Assembly (NCBI GenBank): GCA_009809945.1
Contig: WTPW01000664.1
Location: 114,975 to 178,974 of the forward strand
Source: Gigaspora margarita
Lineage: Eukaryota; Glomeromycota; Glomeromycetes; Diversisporales; Gigasporaceae
Length of the DNA: 64,000 nucleotides
Reading direction: 5' to 3'
Translations under genes and position numbers: made by a program
The notes under the pieces: model-generated
Database searches by the model: none
What the model saw: only the letters and a program-made list of their open reading frames with translations
Told to the model about the DNA's origin: nothing
Shown here: positions 11,612 to 22,812 of the stretch, piece after piece
How the letters are laid out: the number at the start of each line of letters is the position of its first letter
Position numbering within the stretch: the stretch's first letter is position 1

Positions 11612-13241
11612 TACACTGGCGATCATAAATAATGCAACAAAAAATTTTTGTTGGTTAAATCGCATTATTTCACGCAATTCTGGGTGTATCCTTTTGTTTT
11701 TTTTTTATTTTATTCGTAAATAGTATAGCATTCACATAAAAAAATCTTAGAAAGTATTAATAAAGTAAATTTTTCACGAGCACGAGCTTTATTTAAAATT
11801 ACGTGTTGCATTACTTTTGCTCGTTTTTAACACAACACGAACATAAAACAAAAAAAAATTTTTTTACATATAAAAAAAAAAATTTTTTTTCTATTTTAAT
11901 ATTTTATGGCCGCCACAACATGGTGCATCCACCTTTTGCCTTGATAGCTCCACAAACTTGTTCTGGCATTGGGATGGATCGGATGATACGAGTTCTCATT
12001 TTGATTTTTAACTAGGCCACCTAAATCTTGCATTGGGGATCTTTTTCACTTGAAATTTACCAAAGATGTCTCCAAGCCAATGGTCAATCTTGACCTACAA
12101 ATATTTAAAAGATTTGAGTTTAGAAGTTGGGGATAGCAATTAAAAATCTTTGCCTAATTATTTCTAAGCTAATGATTTGTAACCGTCGTGTTATATTTGT
12201 CATCATTATCTTACTACAAAATTATTTTTTTTAAATAGCAAATTCGTGATCTCTAATAATATCTATAAAATATTAATAAAAAATCTGTTAGTTTAATTCA
12301 ATATTCATCACATAATTGACTTTTGTAAAGCCTATTAATACCACGAAATATAATATAGTGCTATATCCTCACGAATCTATCCCAAATCTTTAATGTAAAA
12401 GCAAATTAATAATTTCTCAAGGTGCTTTCTACTGTATAATTTACTATCCAACTCAAAATTTCAAATTTTACCTTTTCAAACCAAATTACCTTAGACCAGT
12501 ACTTAATAGACCGATTTTTACATATTCAAGCCAATGTTTTTGTCAACATCCATACGGGTAGAGCTTTTTTTACTTAACCTCTAGTACTAAACCATAGTTT
12601 CTAAGTCTATGAAAAATAATATAACCCAAATTATTAAATACCTTTCGTTTTTTTGATAAAACCGTACTTCAACGGCAATTAAATGGTAAAGATAGGTGGC
12701 TCAATTTAAAATCGTCGCTTGGGTTGGCTCATTGCTGACAGGTAAACGACAAACCTTCACTGATTTTTCACAAACACGATACCTCAACCACTTTTATTGG
12801 TGTAAAGGGCCGGGAAGGAACTAAATTTTATGTGTCCAGCTTACCACCCTTGTGGTACACTGGTTTTGCAGCAACGAAGAAACTAGGCTCTCTTTTGAGT
12901 TATAAATTGTGCATATTTTTTTTGGTTAGAACGTCATTTGAAGTTCTATTGTAACACAAGAATGCAAATAAGATAATAGATTTACTGGTCACGTGTTCCT
13001 TCGGTGTACAATGGTCATCATCTGATCATTGTAAAAAACGATCAAAAATAATGCATCACGTGATTTGTGATACATGCACGCATTGGCAATAATAATGACT
13101 ATTAAAATTTTAACATCGAATAAAGGTACCATTGATAAGTAAAATAAAAAAAAAAACAAAAGGATACACCCAGAATTGCGTGAAATAATGCGATTTAACC
13201 AACAAAAATTTTTTGTTGCATTATTTATGATCGCCAGTGTA
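11612..13241. mobile_element. Tc1/mariner-like element with about 100-bp TIRs
   Basis: The ends start TACACTGGCGATCATAAATA and are inverted copies, essentially identical for about 95-100 bp (11612-11710 and 13145-13241). TA dinucleotides flank both sides (11610-11611 and 13242-13243). The TA duplication, TACACTGG start and total of 1630 bp are typical of Tc1/mariner. The interior is badly decayed. On the minus strand about 12050-11900 reads I-I-R-S-I-P-M-P-E-Q-V, then I-K-A-K-G-G-C-T-M, which recalls the C-terminal end of Tc1-type transposases. A DDE core could not be reconstructed. The ORFs at 11803 (+) and 12989 (-) are not convincing genes. Confidence 0.7.
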
Positions 13242-13321
13242 TATATGGGGAGCCCCGATATACGCGCAAATTTAAATCTATGTGCGCTGCGCCTACTGCG
13301 CGGATCCAATTTACATCACTG

Positions 13322-13478
13322 TTAGGTGGTCGGTTAAAGCGGAGTGAAATTTGGTTAGGGTTAGGGTTACCTTTCTGATGCATTATTGTTAGAAGATTAT
13401 ATAGATATCAAGAATGTAATTTATTCAGTGTGTAGATCATATATTGAATTAACTCCGCTTTAGCCGACCCCCTAATTA
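13322..13478. mobile_element. Small MITE with telomere-like repeats
   Basis: Inverted ends GGTGGTCGGTTAAAGCGGAG and ACTCCGCTTTAGCCGACCCC. The inside has GGTTAGGGTTAGGGTTAC and GTTAGAAGATTATATAG followed by ATATCAAGAATG, both also found inside the larger element at 37107-37604. No coding capacity. Confidence 0.65.
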
Positions 13479-13560
13479 GTTTTTGATCGTCGCCCTGGGT
13501 GATTCCTTGTATTCCTTGCTGATCACACAATAAAATTTGATTTCCACACGTAATTATTAA

Positions 13561-14810
13561 GATAATCCCATGTCGAAGTAGTTTGTTATATTACTCGACT
13601 AAGTGCACGACATAGTAATTGTCCATAAACAGCATTTTGAAGATGAGTACCAAACTGGTGTACTAGAATGTCTATAATATTATTGCAATACGTAAAAAAA
13701 GTTGTTGATGTTATAAATTGATTTCTATAAATTATGCTTCTTTCGTACCGACCTTCATTTGTTTAAGCCTTTTTATTGTCCTAAGAGAAAGAACCCTAAT
13801 TCGTGTTCCATTCTATATGAGAAGTTTTTGTCAAAATGAAAAATCGACCATGTCTATTAACAACATAAGGAATCTGATTTATCCAAGTGAATAGGTAACG
13901 TTAAATACAGTATCATATTTAATTATTATAGGAAATTTGAGCTTCTTGTAATGAATTTTGTAATAATTTAAGTAATAATTATTTTTTACCCAGTATTTAC
14001 GCTTATGTATTATTACGAATTAAAATTATAACGAATGATTATTACATATTACGATTTCCAATGTAATTTGGAGAGTAAACTCAAAACTTTGTTGGTCATA
14101 TTGATTTTTGCATACATCATAATTCTTCTTATTATTACTTATTACGTTAAAATGATAAGAAATAATTAAAAATAATACTGTAATAAGTAAAATAAGTAAT
14201 AATAGTTTACTAACTTTGCCCATCTTTAGTTTTCAAGCATCTCACTCAATGGATCGGATGCAAATTTTTATTAGTCGGAAATTGAATAAATTAACCAATT
14301 CGATGAACGAATCGGCGAGATGCAAACCATTATAAAGGTCGCATTTACGTATAATTTAACGATTCAATTATGCATGTTTTTAAAAATTGAATCCGGTGTC
14401 TAAGAGAAAGTTTGGCTTTTCTTGGTGTCGCTCATATATTAAAAAAAAACTTCGAATATGCTAAAATATAATAAAAATTCGTATGTACTAGTACCAAAAT
14501 TTTTATTTTTTTTTAACGTACGTACGTTCTATCAAAATTTTGCTTAATTTTCGCACGTCTATACATATTTGTACTATCGTACTGTACGTACTACTTTATT
14601 AAATACCTATCTTTATTACTATATATTATGCTAAATAAAATTTAATATTTTTAAAAATAACATAATGCTTAACTTGGTTTTTTTAATATAGTTTTTAAAA
14701 AAAATTTTTAAACATATAATAATTTAGTACATATTTTTATAATACTTTTAAATATCTTATTAAATATATAGAAACTATAAAAAACCTAAAATCATAATAA
14801 TCTTATTTGT
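13561..14810. other. Duplicated intergenic DNA, no gene seen
   Basis: Matches copy 2 at 56600-59400 with a large insertion in copy 2 and about 240 bp extra here (14310-14600, including ACGTACGTACG runs). The 65-codon minus ORF at 14026-14223 is not conserved as a protein in copy 2, so it is not called. Confidence 0.5.
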
Positions 14811-15175
14811 GCCACTAAATTCTGAAATCAGAAAATTAAATAGAAGTATACGGAAGATAATTGTAAAAATTTTTTTAAATATATAATACATTTAGCACAT
14901 TTTTTGTAATATCTTATTAAAATATAAAAACTTAAAATCACAAAAAAGATAATAATCTTATTTATGCCTCTAAATTCTGAAATCAGAAAATTAAATAGAA
15001 GTATACGGAAGATAATTGTAAAAATTTTTTTAAATATATAATACATTTAGCACATTTTTTGTAATATCTTATTAAAATATAAAAACTTAAAATCACAAAA
15101 AAGATAATAATCTTATTTATGCCTCTAAATTCTGAAATCAGAAAATTAAATAGAAGCATACGGAAGATAATTGTA
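14811..15175. repeat. 155-bp tandem repeat, about 2.4 copies
   Basis: Units start at 14811, 14966 and 15121 with GCCTCTAAATTCTGAAATC, followed by AAATAGAAGTATACGGAAG and ATAATTGTAAAAATTTTT. The second and third units are almost identical over long stretches. The duplicated copy has units at 59576 and 59729. Confidence 0.85.
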
Positions 15176-15331
15176 ATTTTTTTTCTATTTTTTTTTTTTA
15201 AAAAAAAAATTAAAGATCACCAATTCGAAATAAATACATAGAATTAAATAAACACCCAATCTAATATATCAATAAATAAAAATTGAGATCTTAAATAAGC
15301 ATGTCAACAATTGGAAAATTCAAAAGAAGCG

Positions 15332-16250
15332 TCAGATAGTTGCTCTTCTGATACAACTATCTTTTTGAAAGTGTTTTCTCCAGATTTCAGGAGATTTGAA
15401 TTTTTTCATACAGATATTACACTGATGATAGGTACGTCCATTTTCTCGACCAGTTATAGGAGGTCGTTCTCCAAAATCAATTATATGATTTACAGGTTGT
15501 TCAGGAAAATCATCTAAAATAAGAAAAAATTAGTTTATTGTTTTGAAAATTAAAAATTTTTGGTTGGAAATAAAAATAATTTTTTACCTGATTCAGAATC
15601 ATAATGATAGTAATATATATCGGTAAGATTATTAATGTTTTTAATTATATTTGATAATGACTGAAAGCCATAATCATCTGGATTATAAACATCAATGAGA
15701 TTAATGAGATTGAAATCATACGGTATTACATTAAGTTGCAATGAATAGTAAAATTACGTTATTTATAAATAACGTAGTTTTATTATTGCAATTGTTTTTT
15801 GGGTGTATAAAATAAAAATTTTTTTTTACTTGGTCTATAGTCCCAATAGTTTACTATGACTGAATTTTTTTGACCATAAGGAGCAAATGAAAGTAAATAT
15901 GGAGAGCAATCGTCATTGTTGTAGCCTAAAATTAAAAGGAAGAAATTAGATTATATTTTTGGCAAGCTTATTCGAAGATAATAGTTTTACCTTCTCTATA
16001 ATCGTAGTAGTTTACTACGGTAGGGATATCGGATTGCATTATATGTAACACATTCGATATGATGTCATCACCTAACGCTAATATCAGTGAAAATAAAAAT
16101 TGTAAATTTGCACAATCAATCGAATATATAATTGGTAAAATGAAAAGTTTTTACTTGTTCGAAAGTCATAGTAGTTGATTGTTGGATGATAAGAAATAAC
16201 TCCGGCAGAAGATGACGATAACTTGGGAGTTTCGTCATAAATAGTGTAAG
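15332..16250 (-). CDS. Modular multi-exon gene with C-terminal C2H2-like zinc finger, copy 1
   Basis: Exons read on the minus strand: 16250-16155, 16077-15991, 15925-15830, 15677-15588 and terminal 15513-15332 (stop TGA 15334-15332). All junctions are GT-AG and all are phase 1, so every internal exon is a multiple of three (96, 87, 96, 90 bp). Internal exons end N-Y-Y-D-F-R, N-Y-Y-D-Y-R, N-Y-W-D-Y-R or Y-Y-Y-H-Y-D just before the donor, as if duplicated from one module. The last exon reads P-P-I-T-G-R-E-N-G-R-T-Y-H-Q, then a finger C-x2-C-x12-H-x5-C, ending R-R-A-T-I. The finger could bind nucleic acid; that is inference. The first exon with ATG was not found, so the 5' end is open. Copy 2 preserves all five exons in frame, which argues the structure is real. 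I do not recognise the family. Confidence 0.72.
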
Positions 16251-16536
16251 CTAGTGTTAAAAGGATAGAATTTTGTTATATATTTTGATAAAGTCACTGT
16301 TGGATGACTAAATTTTATTTTCGACCATTACGTGTGTACGTAGCATAGCAAATCATCAAGTCGCATCAAATTTATTAAGTAAGCAATATTTTTAATTTCA
16401 TAGGAACCACGTGGATTAATAGTCTTTTGTTAGGTTTTTTCTTTACCTCGACAAATAGGAAATTTTACAAAAAAAAGTAGCTTTTGAGATTTTATTTAGG
16501 TCAATAAAGTTACGCTTTGATTTTTGTGAATTTCAA

Positions 16537-16680
16537 ATGATTATTGAAGAGTTACAATTTTGGATATCTTTAGAGGATTTGCACTATACAATCATATCAA
16601 TAATTGACTTCACTAATATAAATTTATCATCGACAAACAGCGTGATTCTTTTAACAAAATGTCTGTACAAAAATCAATAA
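16537..16680 (+). pseudogene. Small conserved ORF, copy 1, truncated (47 codons)
   Basis: Begins M-I-I-E-E-L-Q-F-W-I-S-L-E-D-L-H and ends K-C-L-Y-K-N-Q followed by TAA. Relative to copy 2 (61488-61685) it has lost one A in the run AAATCAAATAAAA, which creates the stop and removes the last 18 residues. It is divergent to the zinc-finger gene. It may be a short protein or a first exon; function unknown. Confidence 0.4.
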
Positions 16681-17120
16681 AAATAATTGAGATCGAACTG
16701 TGCATCGCAACAATTTTACCTTGGAAAACATAATTAGACATTTCGTTTTTCAATCGTTTTTAAGAAATGGCTTGATAGTGGAAATTGGAATTACAGTATT
16801 TATAAAGTGAAAATTTTTGTGGATGTATGCTTTCTCCGTTACACGCAAAAAACAACATCTAGGTGTTTACCTAGTTACACACAAAAAACAACATATGACA
16901 TATAGTGCTTTTCCGAGTTACACACAATGTCCTTTGTTATAAGTGCATGTAATAAGACTTTACTACAAGTATAATATATAATCATTCAATTCAGTATAGC
17001 TATTATGAATAGATACGAATTTACCATATGAACAATTATACTATATATTAAATAATTTATACTTGTTATTTTAATGATTTAACATCGTAATTATTATATA
17101 AATTTATTCATCACATTATT
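16681..17120. other. Intergenic DNA with repeated GTTACACGCAAAAAACAACAT blocks
   Basis: TTACACRCAAAAAACAACAT occurs at about 16850 and 16884, and again in copy 2 near 61797, 61855 and 62188. No gene is supported. Confidence 0.45.
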
Positions 17121-17125
17121 ATAAA

Positions 17126-17368
17126 TAAAAGAAAAAAAAGGACTCATGAAAAAAAAGACTCGAGAAAAAAAAAGGGCTCGTGAAAAAAAGGGTCCCGTGA
17201 AAAAAAATGTACTCGTGAAAAAAGCACTCGTGAAAAAAAAAGCAATCGTAAAAAAAAAAGGTACTCATGAAAAAAAGTACTCGTGAAAAAAAAGTGTTCG
17301 TGAAAAAAAAAGTATTCGTGAAAAAAAAAAAAATACTCGTGAAAAAAAGTACTCGTGAAGAAAAAATT
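17126..17368. repeat. Purine-rich minisatellite, unit about ACTCGTGAAAAAAA
   Basis: About fifteen units of 13-18 bp, varying in A-run length and in ACTCGTG / GTTCGTG / ACTCATG. Phenylalanine-rich minus-strand ORFs here are by-products of the repeat. The partner array is at 62816-63236. Confidence 0.85.
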
Positions 17369-18300
17369 AAATACTCGAATTTGGCAATGACATATCCAAC
17401 AACATACTGACATATATGCATATCTGATAATGGTGATTATGTAAATTTTTCGATTCGATTAGTCGGTTCTGATTAATGTTTTATAGTAAATCTTAGCATA
17501 TAACGTTACACTTTAAAGAACCGGAATAAAGGTTTGCATGAAAGACCCTTACATTAATAAATTACAACAATATAATTATTTTCTGATTTTGGCAGGTAAT
17601 TTTGCCGAAGATTGCATATCTGCTGATTTGATTTTTTGGGCCTTTTTTTAGATAAACTGTTACACGAAAATTTGCTCCTAAGTGACGTTGAAAAACTAAC
17701 AAACGAAGCACTTGTTACAACCAACAAAAGAACTGTTTTGACGTCTAGACAAGTTAAAAAACCAATAGACCGCAAAAAAAAAAAAAGCTATTCTAAGCTG
17801 TAGAAATAAGTACTTTTACCGTTTGTTGAAATACTTGGATGTTTTAGAATGGGTTGGACATTGTTTGATGGGTTGGTACTATCAAAGATAATTCGGAAGC
17901 TAATTTTCAAAAAAAAAGGCCTTTTTAACCTACTTTTGGCTTATAATTAAACACATGCATTTCGTAATTTTCTACATACTTAATTATAAACGCAAAGCTG
18001 GTTAAAAAGGCCATTTTTGTGAAAATTCGCTCTGTAATAAATTTTCGTGTAAAATTTTTTTGATAATCCTCGATCATGATTGGTCGATTTTGGGGTCAAA
18101 CCAAATCGGCCGATATGCTTTACAACAGTTATAATATATACCAGAATTTTTTCGGTTACCCTTTGGTGTAATTTTGGGCTCATATGAGTTTATACAAAGA
18201 ACAATAATGCAAGATATACGAATTTTATTTATACTATATATACTTTAAAATAATTTATTTTTATTTGTTGCGGTTATATAGTAGATATTATACGTATAGC
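17369..18300. other. Intergenic DNA, no gene seen
   Basis: The part to about 17620 matches copy 2 (63237-63485). After that copy 1 holds sequence not present there. ORFs at 17554-17775 and 17980-18183 (-) have no recognisable domain and are not conserved, so they are not called. Confidence 0.4.
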
Positions 18301-18306
18301 ATCACC

Positions 18307-18372
18307 ATATGTATGCATTATCTGATATGTATGCATTATCTGATTTGTATGCATTATCTGATATATATGCAT
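18307..18372. repeat. Short tandem repeat, unit about 20 bp, three copies
   Basis: TATGTATGCATTATCTGATA is repeated three times, then decays into TATATATGCATGCATT. The 75-codon ORF at 18265 reads through it and is rejected as a gene. Confidence 0.7.
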
Positions 18373-18454
18373 GCATTAATTTTATCATATGGGCTGATCG
18401 GTACCAATCAGATCTACATAGGTGATATTTTCGAATATTTGTATAACAAATACA

Positions 18455-18739
18455 GGGGATGGCTAAAGCCAGGTGCGTTTATATGTTTTTGATTATTTAA
18501 TTAAAATTAGGGTAAGGGTTAGTTAGGGTTAGGATTAGAGCTTGTTTTATAAGTAAAATTGTCTTCCCGACATTTTTTATTAATGCTTCTAGACAGGTTT
18601 AGACACTCGTTTCTTGTATTTTCGGCGTTTTTCACTTTTTTTCTTTGTTTTTGTCTCGTCGGGCTGATCCGTAAAGATCAAATTTTATGATTTGATTGGC
18701 TTTTTATCATGTGAACACACCTGGCTTTAGACGACCCCC
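18455..18739. mobile_element. MITE with CTAAAGCCAGGTG termini
   Basis: Ends GGGGATGGCTAAAGCCAGGTG and CACCTGGCTTTAGACGACCCC are inverted. The inside has TTAGGGTAAGGGTTAGTTAGG, CGACATTTTTTATTAATGCT, AGACAGGTTTAGACACTCG and TTTTTGTCTCGTCGGGCTGA. The same 285-bp element sits at 57209-57494. No clear target duplication is visible here. Confidence 0.8.
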
Positions 18740-19389
18740 ATTCGATCCCAAACACATATGGTTTCAAATTATAATGCAAAATTTTCAGATAGACTATTAG
18801 AAAAAAATTTTTTGCGACTATTTTTTCTATTGTAAACAATATAAAAAGTTGTGTAACATTGTTTTTTTCAATAGAAATAAATAAACAACCAATAAAAATA
18901 AATTCCCTCATGCTTAGTTATGATGATTTACACTAATCAAAAACAAACGAATATGGGCATATTTTTAAAATCATAAAACCTTATGTTAGGGTTAGGGTAA
19001 TGATCTAAGGAAGATATTATATACCAAAATTTTGCAAGTAATCTTTTTTGTTAGTGCGCAGTAGATAGTATCATAGGCAAAAATTTGAATTGTCATCACT
19101 TTTTTAAAATACGCATGATTTTCACGTTATTATTGTCGTATCAGTTCATGTCTATAACATTACAGTCAAATTAAAGGGTTGTATGTTTTATTTATTTTAA
19201 ACGACAAATATTTTTTAACAAATATTTTCTTAAAAAAAAAACGTCCATTATGGTTACTGTTTCTAAAAATTTATAAAATTGTGTTCCATTCAACGGTAAA
19301 AACCATTATTAAGCATTCCATTCTATGGTAAAAACCATGAAAGAGATCTAAAGCAGGATTAAAATCTTGAAACAAGTCCGCTTTTTTAG
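18740..19389. other. Intergenic DNA shared with copy 2
   Basis: The block 18975-19135, with AAAATTTTGCAAG, TTTTTTGTTAGTGCG and TCATAGGCAAAAATTTGAA, matches 61915-62070. The block 19150-19389 matches 63633-63873. No gene. Confidence 0.5.
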
Positions 19390-21062
19390 TAGTGATACAA
19401 ATCGATGAAAAATTTTCAATCGATTAGTTGATAGTTCATTTTATCCAACTAATCGATTAATTGATTTTATTCAACTAATCGATTGACCAACTAATCGATT
19501 GACCAACTAATCGATTGACCAATTAATCGATTGGCCAACTAATCGGTTAGTTGAATAAATAATAAACGAAACTTGGTAAATATGTTATGCGTCAATAATT
19601 GATTCCGTCATTCAGGGATTGACGTATGTTATTTACTGATTTTTACTGATCCATCAATAGCCCGAGTTATTTATGGAATGGCTAATAAATAAGTTTTATG
19701 GTAATAATGCATCAGTAAAAGTATCAGTAAAAAATTAAATAAATTGATAATTGAAGTTCGTTAAATATCATTGCTTTCATAAATCATTTTTTCTTTATTG
19801 ATATTATGGAGCCGCAAATATATANTTTGATAGGATATTAGAAAAACATGTCAACCAAAGAAAAATTAATCGAAGTTTNATGGATAATAATCGCTATAAT
19901 GAATGTCTAAATGTATTAAAAAATCCAAGCCTCAAACACAATCCAAAGCAAAAATATTGGATTACTGATACTTTTAAGATACTTCGTATCGGTACGACAG
20001 AAGAGCTTCATTTACTTAAACGGGATGAAAATAATTTGGGAACATAAGTTTGCCCAATAGAGAATTTTTATGAAGTGATCTGTGCTGCGCATCAAGCAAC
20101 AGTACATGGTGGCCAAGAAAAAAACTTGGAAAAAAGTATCTATTTTTATTTAATTAGAATTTAAATAATTTATATAAATAATTTTACTTTCATTAAGACA
20201 AGCAAGTTTTAAACAAATTGTACACCTGCAGCTCAATCTTCAAGCTCAAAACAAATCAATCAAGAATTTAACGAAAGTTCGGATAACTTATTAGAGTATG
20301 AATTTATTTTGTCGTAATTGATATTAATTTAATTTTTTGTAATAGAATTTTTTTAGTGATCCAAATCCTAATTCTTCCATGCAAAAAATTAAACCAAAAA
20401 AAAAACTCATTACTGTCACTGCCAAAAAACTAGTTGCGAAACAAAGCATGCACTTGCCGAAAATAATTCAAAATGTTCAAGGAGGTGCGGCTGTGTTTTG
20501 CGTGGCAATGAAGAATAAATAACAATAACTATAGTGTTGAAAATTTTTTTCAAAAAAAAAAAAAGGGATTTGCTTTAATTTTCGTATATTTGCATTATAC
20601 ATTTAGCATAGATTCTAGTGTTTAATATGCATTTCTTGTTATTTTTTATAATAAAAGTCTCATTCTAAATGCGAAATATATATATTTCTTTAAAGAAACG
20701 CTTTAATATTTATATAATAACTATGGTGATTCATTCCAAATACGGATATAATATTGGCAAAATTCATACCGATAACAATTTCAAAGAATAACATACGTTA
20801 TCCTTGGATTCACAAATATTTCATGTCAATCCTTGAATGACAGGAATCAATAAACGACGTATACAAATACACGTAAGGTAGCAACCGAAACAGCTGGGTT
20901 GATATTCTTATATGATCGGTTGATTAATTGACCAATCGATTAGTTGGCCAATCGATTAGTCGACTAATCGATTAATCGATTAAGTTGAGTCTGTAAAATT
21001 CAAATCGATTAGTTGTCAGCTTTACATTAATCGATTAATTCGATTTTCGATTTGTATCACTA
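19390..21062 (+). mobile_element. hAT-like element carrying a captured integrase-like gene fragment
   Basis: The ends are a perfect 16-bp inverted repeat starting TAGTGATACAAATCGA. They are flanked by an 8-bp duplication TTTTTTAG (19382-19389 and 21063-21070). The duplicated locus at 63864-63880 is the unoccupied site. Both subterminal regions are packed with ATCGATTAGTTG-type repeats in both orientations (19427-19560 and 20920-21040), typical of hAT transposase-binding regions. The YARNG-like tip, 8-bp duplication and subterminal repeats point to hAT. No hAT transposase is present; the cargo is the fragment described next. Confidence 0.88.
19843..20521 (+). pseudogene. KRBA2-like integrase N-terminal fragment inside the hAT-like element
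   Basis: Three exon-like pieces. Piece 1 (about 19843-20139) begins M-S-T-K-E-K-L-I-E-V, continues N-N-R-Y-N-E-C-L-N-V and ends with A-A-H-Q-A-T-V-H-G-G-Q-E-K. The H...H spacing fits the H2C2 zinc-binding domain that precedes retroviral-type integrase cores in KRAB-A-domain-containing-protein-2-like genes. A TAA interrupts it after N-L-G-T and an extra A in a run shifts the frame after G-G-Q-E-K. Piece 2 (about 20199-20297) gives C-T-P-A-A-Q-S-S-S-S-K-Q. After a phase-2 intron (GTATGA to TTTTTAG), piece 3 (20358-20521) gives D-P-N-P-N-S-S-M-Q-K and a basic tail ending V-A-M-K-N-K. No integrase catalytic core follows. Two Ns lie in piece 1 or just before it. Confidence 0.6.
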
Positions 21063-21693
21063 TTTTTTAGTAAAAGTTTTTTAAATTTTTTGACAACAAA
21101 CCAAACTTATAAAAATTTTTATTAAATTTGATAAGATATTTTAATTTAAAAAAGTTACTAAAAATAATTTACCCAATTTCTATTGACTTATAATGGTTTT
21201 TTTTTTTCGGTAAAATTAATAGTTTTGGAACATGTGAGTTTACACAAAGAGAATCAATGCATGCATGACATTACGTATGATGTGTTCTAAAAACTTGTAT
21301 GACCAAAAAATTGGAATAAAACAACATATTTATGCATTCTTTTTTGTGTAAGTCAAAGTGCGCGTCTAAATTATATCTACTATATTTGATTATAGAGATT
21401 ATTCTGCAATTAGCGTAATTTTATAGTTGGCCGAAAAATATCTTGATTTTTATTGTAGTAAAGTCTGCATGTATAGATTACAGTCAATTAGAGACTTGGA
21501 GTGAAATGGAATTAAAATTAATTCGGGATCTATTTAAATTGAAAATGATAAAAAAAAATCTAACCTTCACATTAATTCCAATTTCTATAATTCTGAATAA
21601 CTTAATTCTGACAAAATATATAAATTTGATTTTATAAAATTATTTGAAATTAGTTATTCAAAAAGGCAATTACGAGTTTAAAGCTTCTATAAT
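21063..21693 (+). promoter_or_regulatory. Upstream region of kinase relic B
   Basis: To 21185 this is the end of the direct duplication. From 21240 it resembles the region upstream of kinase relic A, sharing GCATTCTTTTTTGTGTAAG, GAGATTATTCTGCAATTAGCG and the ATTACGAGTTTAAAGC plus TTCTATAAT leader next to the ATG. The 64-codon ORF at 21443 is part of this upstream region and is not called as a gene. Confidence 0.5.
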
Positions 21694-22812
21694 ATGAATG
21701 TACATCAAAACATTCATTATAACAAAGTATTATTTGATAATAAATTGATTAATGATTTTATCAAAGGGGCACATATTCATAATAGTGAACATTCGACTTT
21801 CATGTTTAAAATTCCATTCGATCAATTCACAAATCTTACTTGTATCAATAAAGGAGGATTTAGTGCAATCTATAAAGCAACCGGAAATATGATCATGAAA
21901 GTGAAATTGACGTTGTTCTTAAAGTTATTGAAGATACTAAAAATATGAACTCTGCCTTTTTAAATGAGATTAGCAATTAGAAACATAACTTATAAATTAA
22001 ATATTCTTTATTTTTTTTTTTAAGTTTATTTATTTATTTTTTTATTTTTTTTTTTTAGTTAATGGTCTATATCATTGCGAAGAAAATTTCTCTGATTTAC
22101 ATTTCCAGAAAATTTATGGTATCAGTCGAGATCCAAAAACTAAAAAGTTTATAATTGTCATGAAATTAGTACTACATGGGAATTTACATCAATTTCTTTT
22201 AAACAATATCAACGTTTTATCATGGCAAGAAAAATTGAATATATTAAAATTAATAGCTTGGAATCTTATGAATCTTCATCAGAAAGATATTATTCACTGT
22301 GATTTCCATAGTAGAAACATACTTTTTAATGATGGTAGTTGTGCTAAAATATGTGATTTTGGTGTAATAAAGCTAGCAGATATGTCTTATAATTATAATC
22401 AAATTTATGGTATAATTCCATATGTTGCTCCTGAGTTGCTAGAGCATAGTCATTATACTAAACAATCTGACATTTATAGTTAGGAATGATTATGTGGGAA
22501 GTGATTAGTGCTTGTAAACCTTTTTGTGATCGAGAACATGATGCATTCCTTATTTTAGAGATCATTTATGGTCTTCATCCCACGTTTATCGATAGCACTC
22601 CAAAAGAATTAATTGATTTAATAGAGAAATGTTGGAATTATATTTCTTCAAAGCAGCCAACTGTAAATAAAATCATGAATGATATAGATTTTATTGCCCA
22701 AAAATTATGGGACAAAAAAATTTCTTTTTTAGAATTCAGACCTTTTTTATGTATGAAGGAAACAAATCCACATGCAATATATACTGAATACATACTTGAT
22801 ATCATTAATTAA
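21694..22812 (+). pseudogene. Protein kinase relic B (tyrosine-kinase-like family)
   Basis: Paralogue of the kinase at 53004. Exon 1 starts MNVHQNIHYNKVLFDNK and has the INKGGFSAIYKAT loop. A 1-bp deletion near 21882 then shifts the frame. The donor has mutated from GTTAGT to ATTAGC (21969-21974), so the intron cannot be removed normally. The acceptor AG (22057-22058) is intact. Exon 2 has a 1-bp deletion near 22072 and another near 22481 that makes a TAG stop inside S-D-I-Y-S. The remaining frames keep HCDFHSRN (Gly to Arg beside the catalytic loop Asn), CDFG, APELLE and the C-terminal tail to 22812. At least three frameshifts plus donor loss make function very unlikely. Confidence 0.9.

Larger units (their letters stand above)
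13523..21185 (+). repeat. Segmental duplication, copy 1 (partner 56558-64000)
   Basis: Collinear similarity to 56558-64000 begins at TCACACAATA and covers the ACCCAGTATTTACGCTTATG block, the 155-bp tandem repeats, the zinc-finger gene, the small plus-strand ORF, the CTCGTGAAAAAA array and the AACGGTAAAAACCATTAT block. Copy 1 alone carries the 1673-bp hAT insertion (19390-21062) and a MITE at 18455. Copy 2 alone carries an insertion block of about 2.1 kb (56950-59085), a MITE at 62231 and a 296-bp segment with an extra exon. Confidence 0.85.

Noticed and set aside
12989..13309. 106-codon minus ORF
   Set aside because: It crosses the right terminal repeat of the Tc1-like element and its flank; no domain.
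14026..14223. 65-codon minus ORF with a hydrophobic start
   Set aside because: The homologous DNA in copy 2 (59100-59240) does not keep the frame.
17119..17421. Phenylalanine/histidine-rich minus-strand ORFs (also 62826-63277)
   Set aside because: They are translations of the ACTCGTGAAAAAAA minisatellite in two frames; no domain and frame-independent openness.
19427..19560. ATCGATTAG repeats as a CRISPR-like or regulatory array
   Set aside because: They occur in both orientations at both ends of the hAT-like element, the usual place for transposase-binding subterminal repeats; no uniform spacers.
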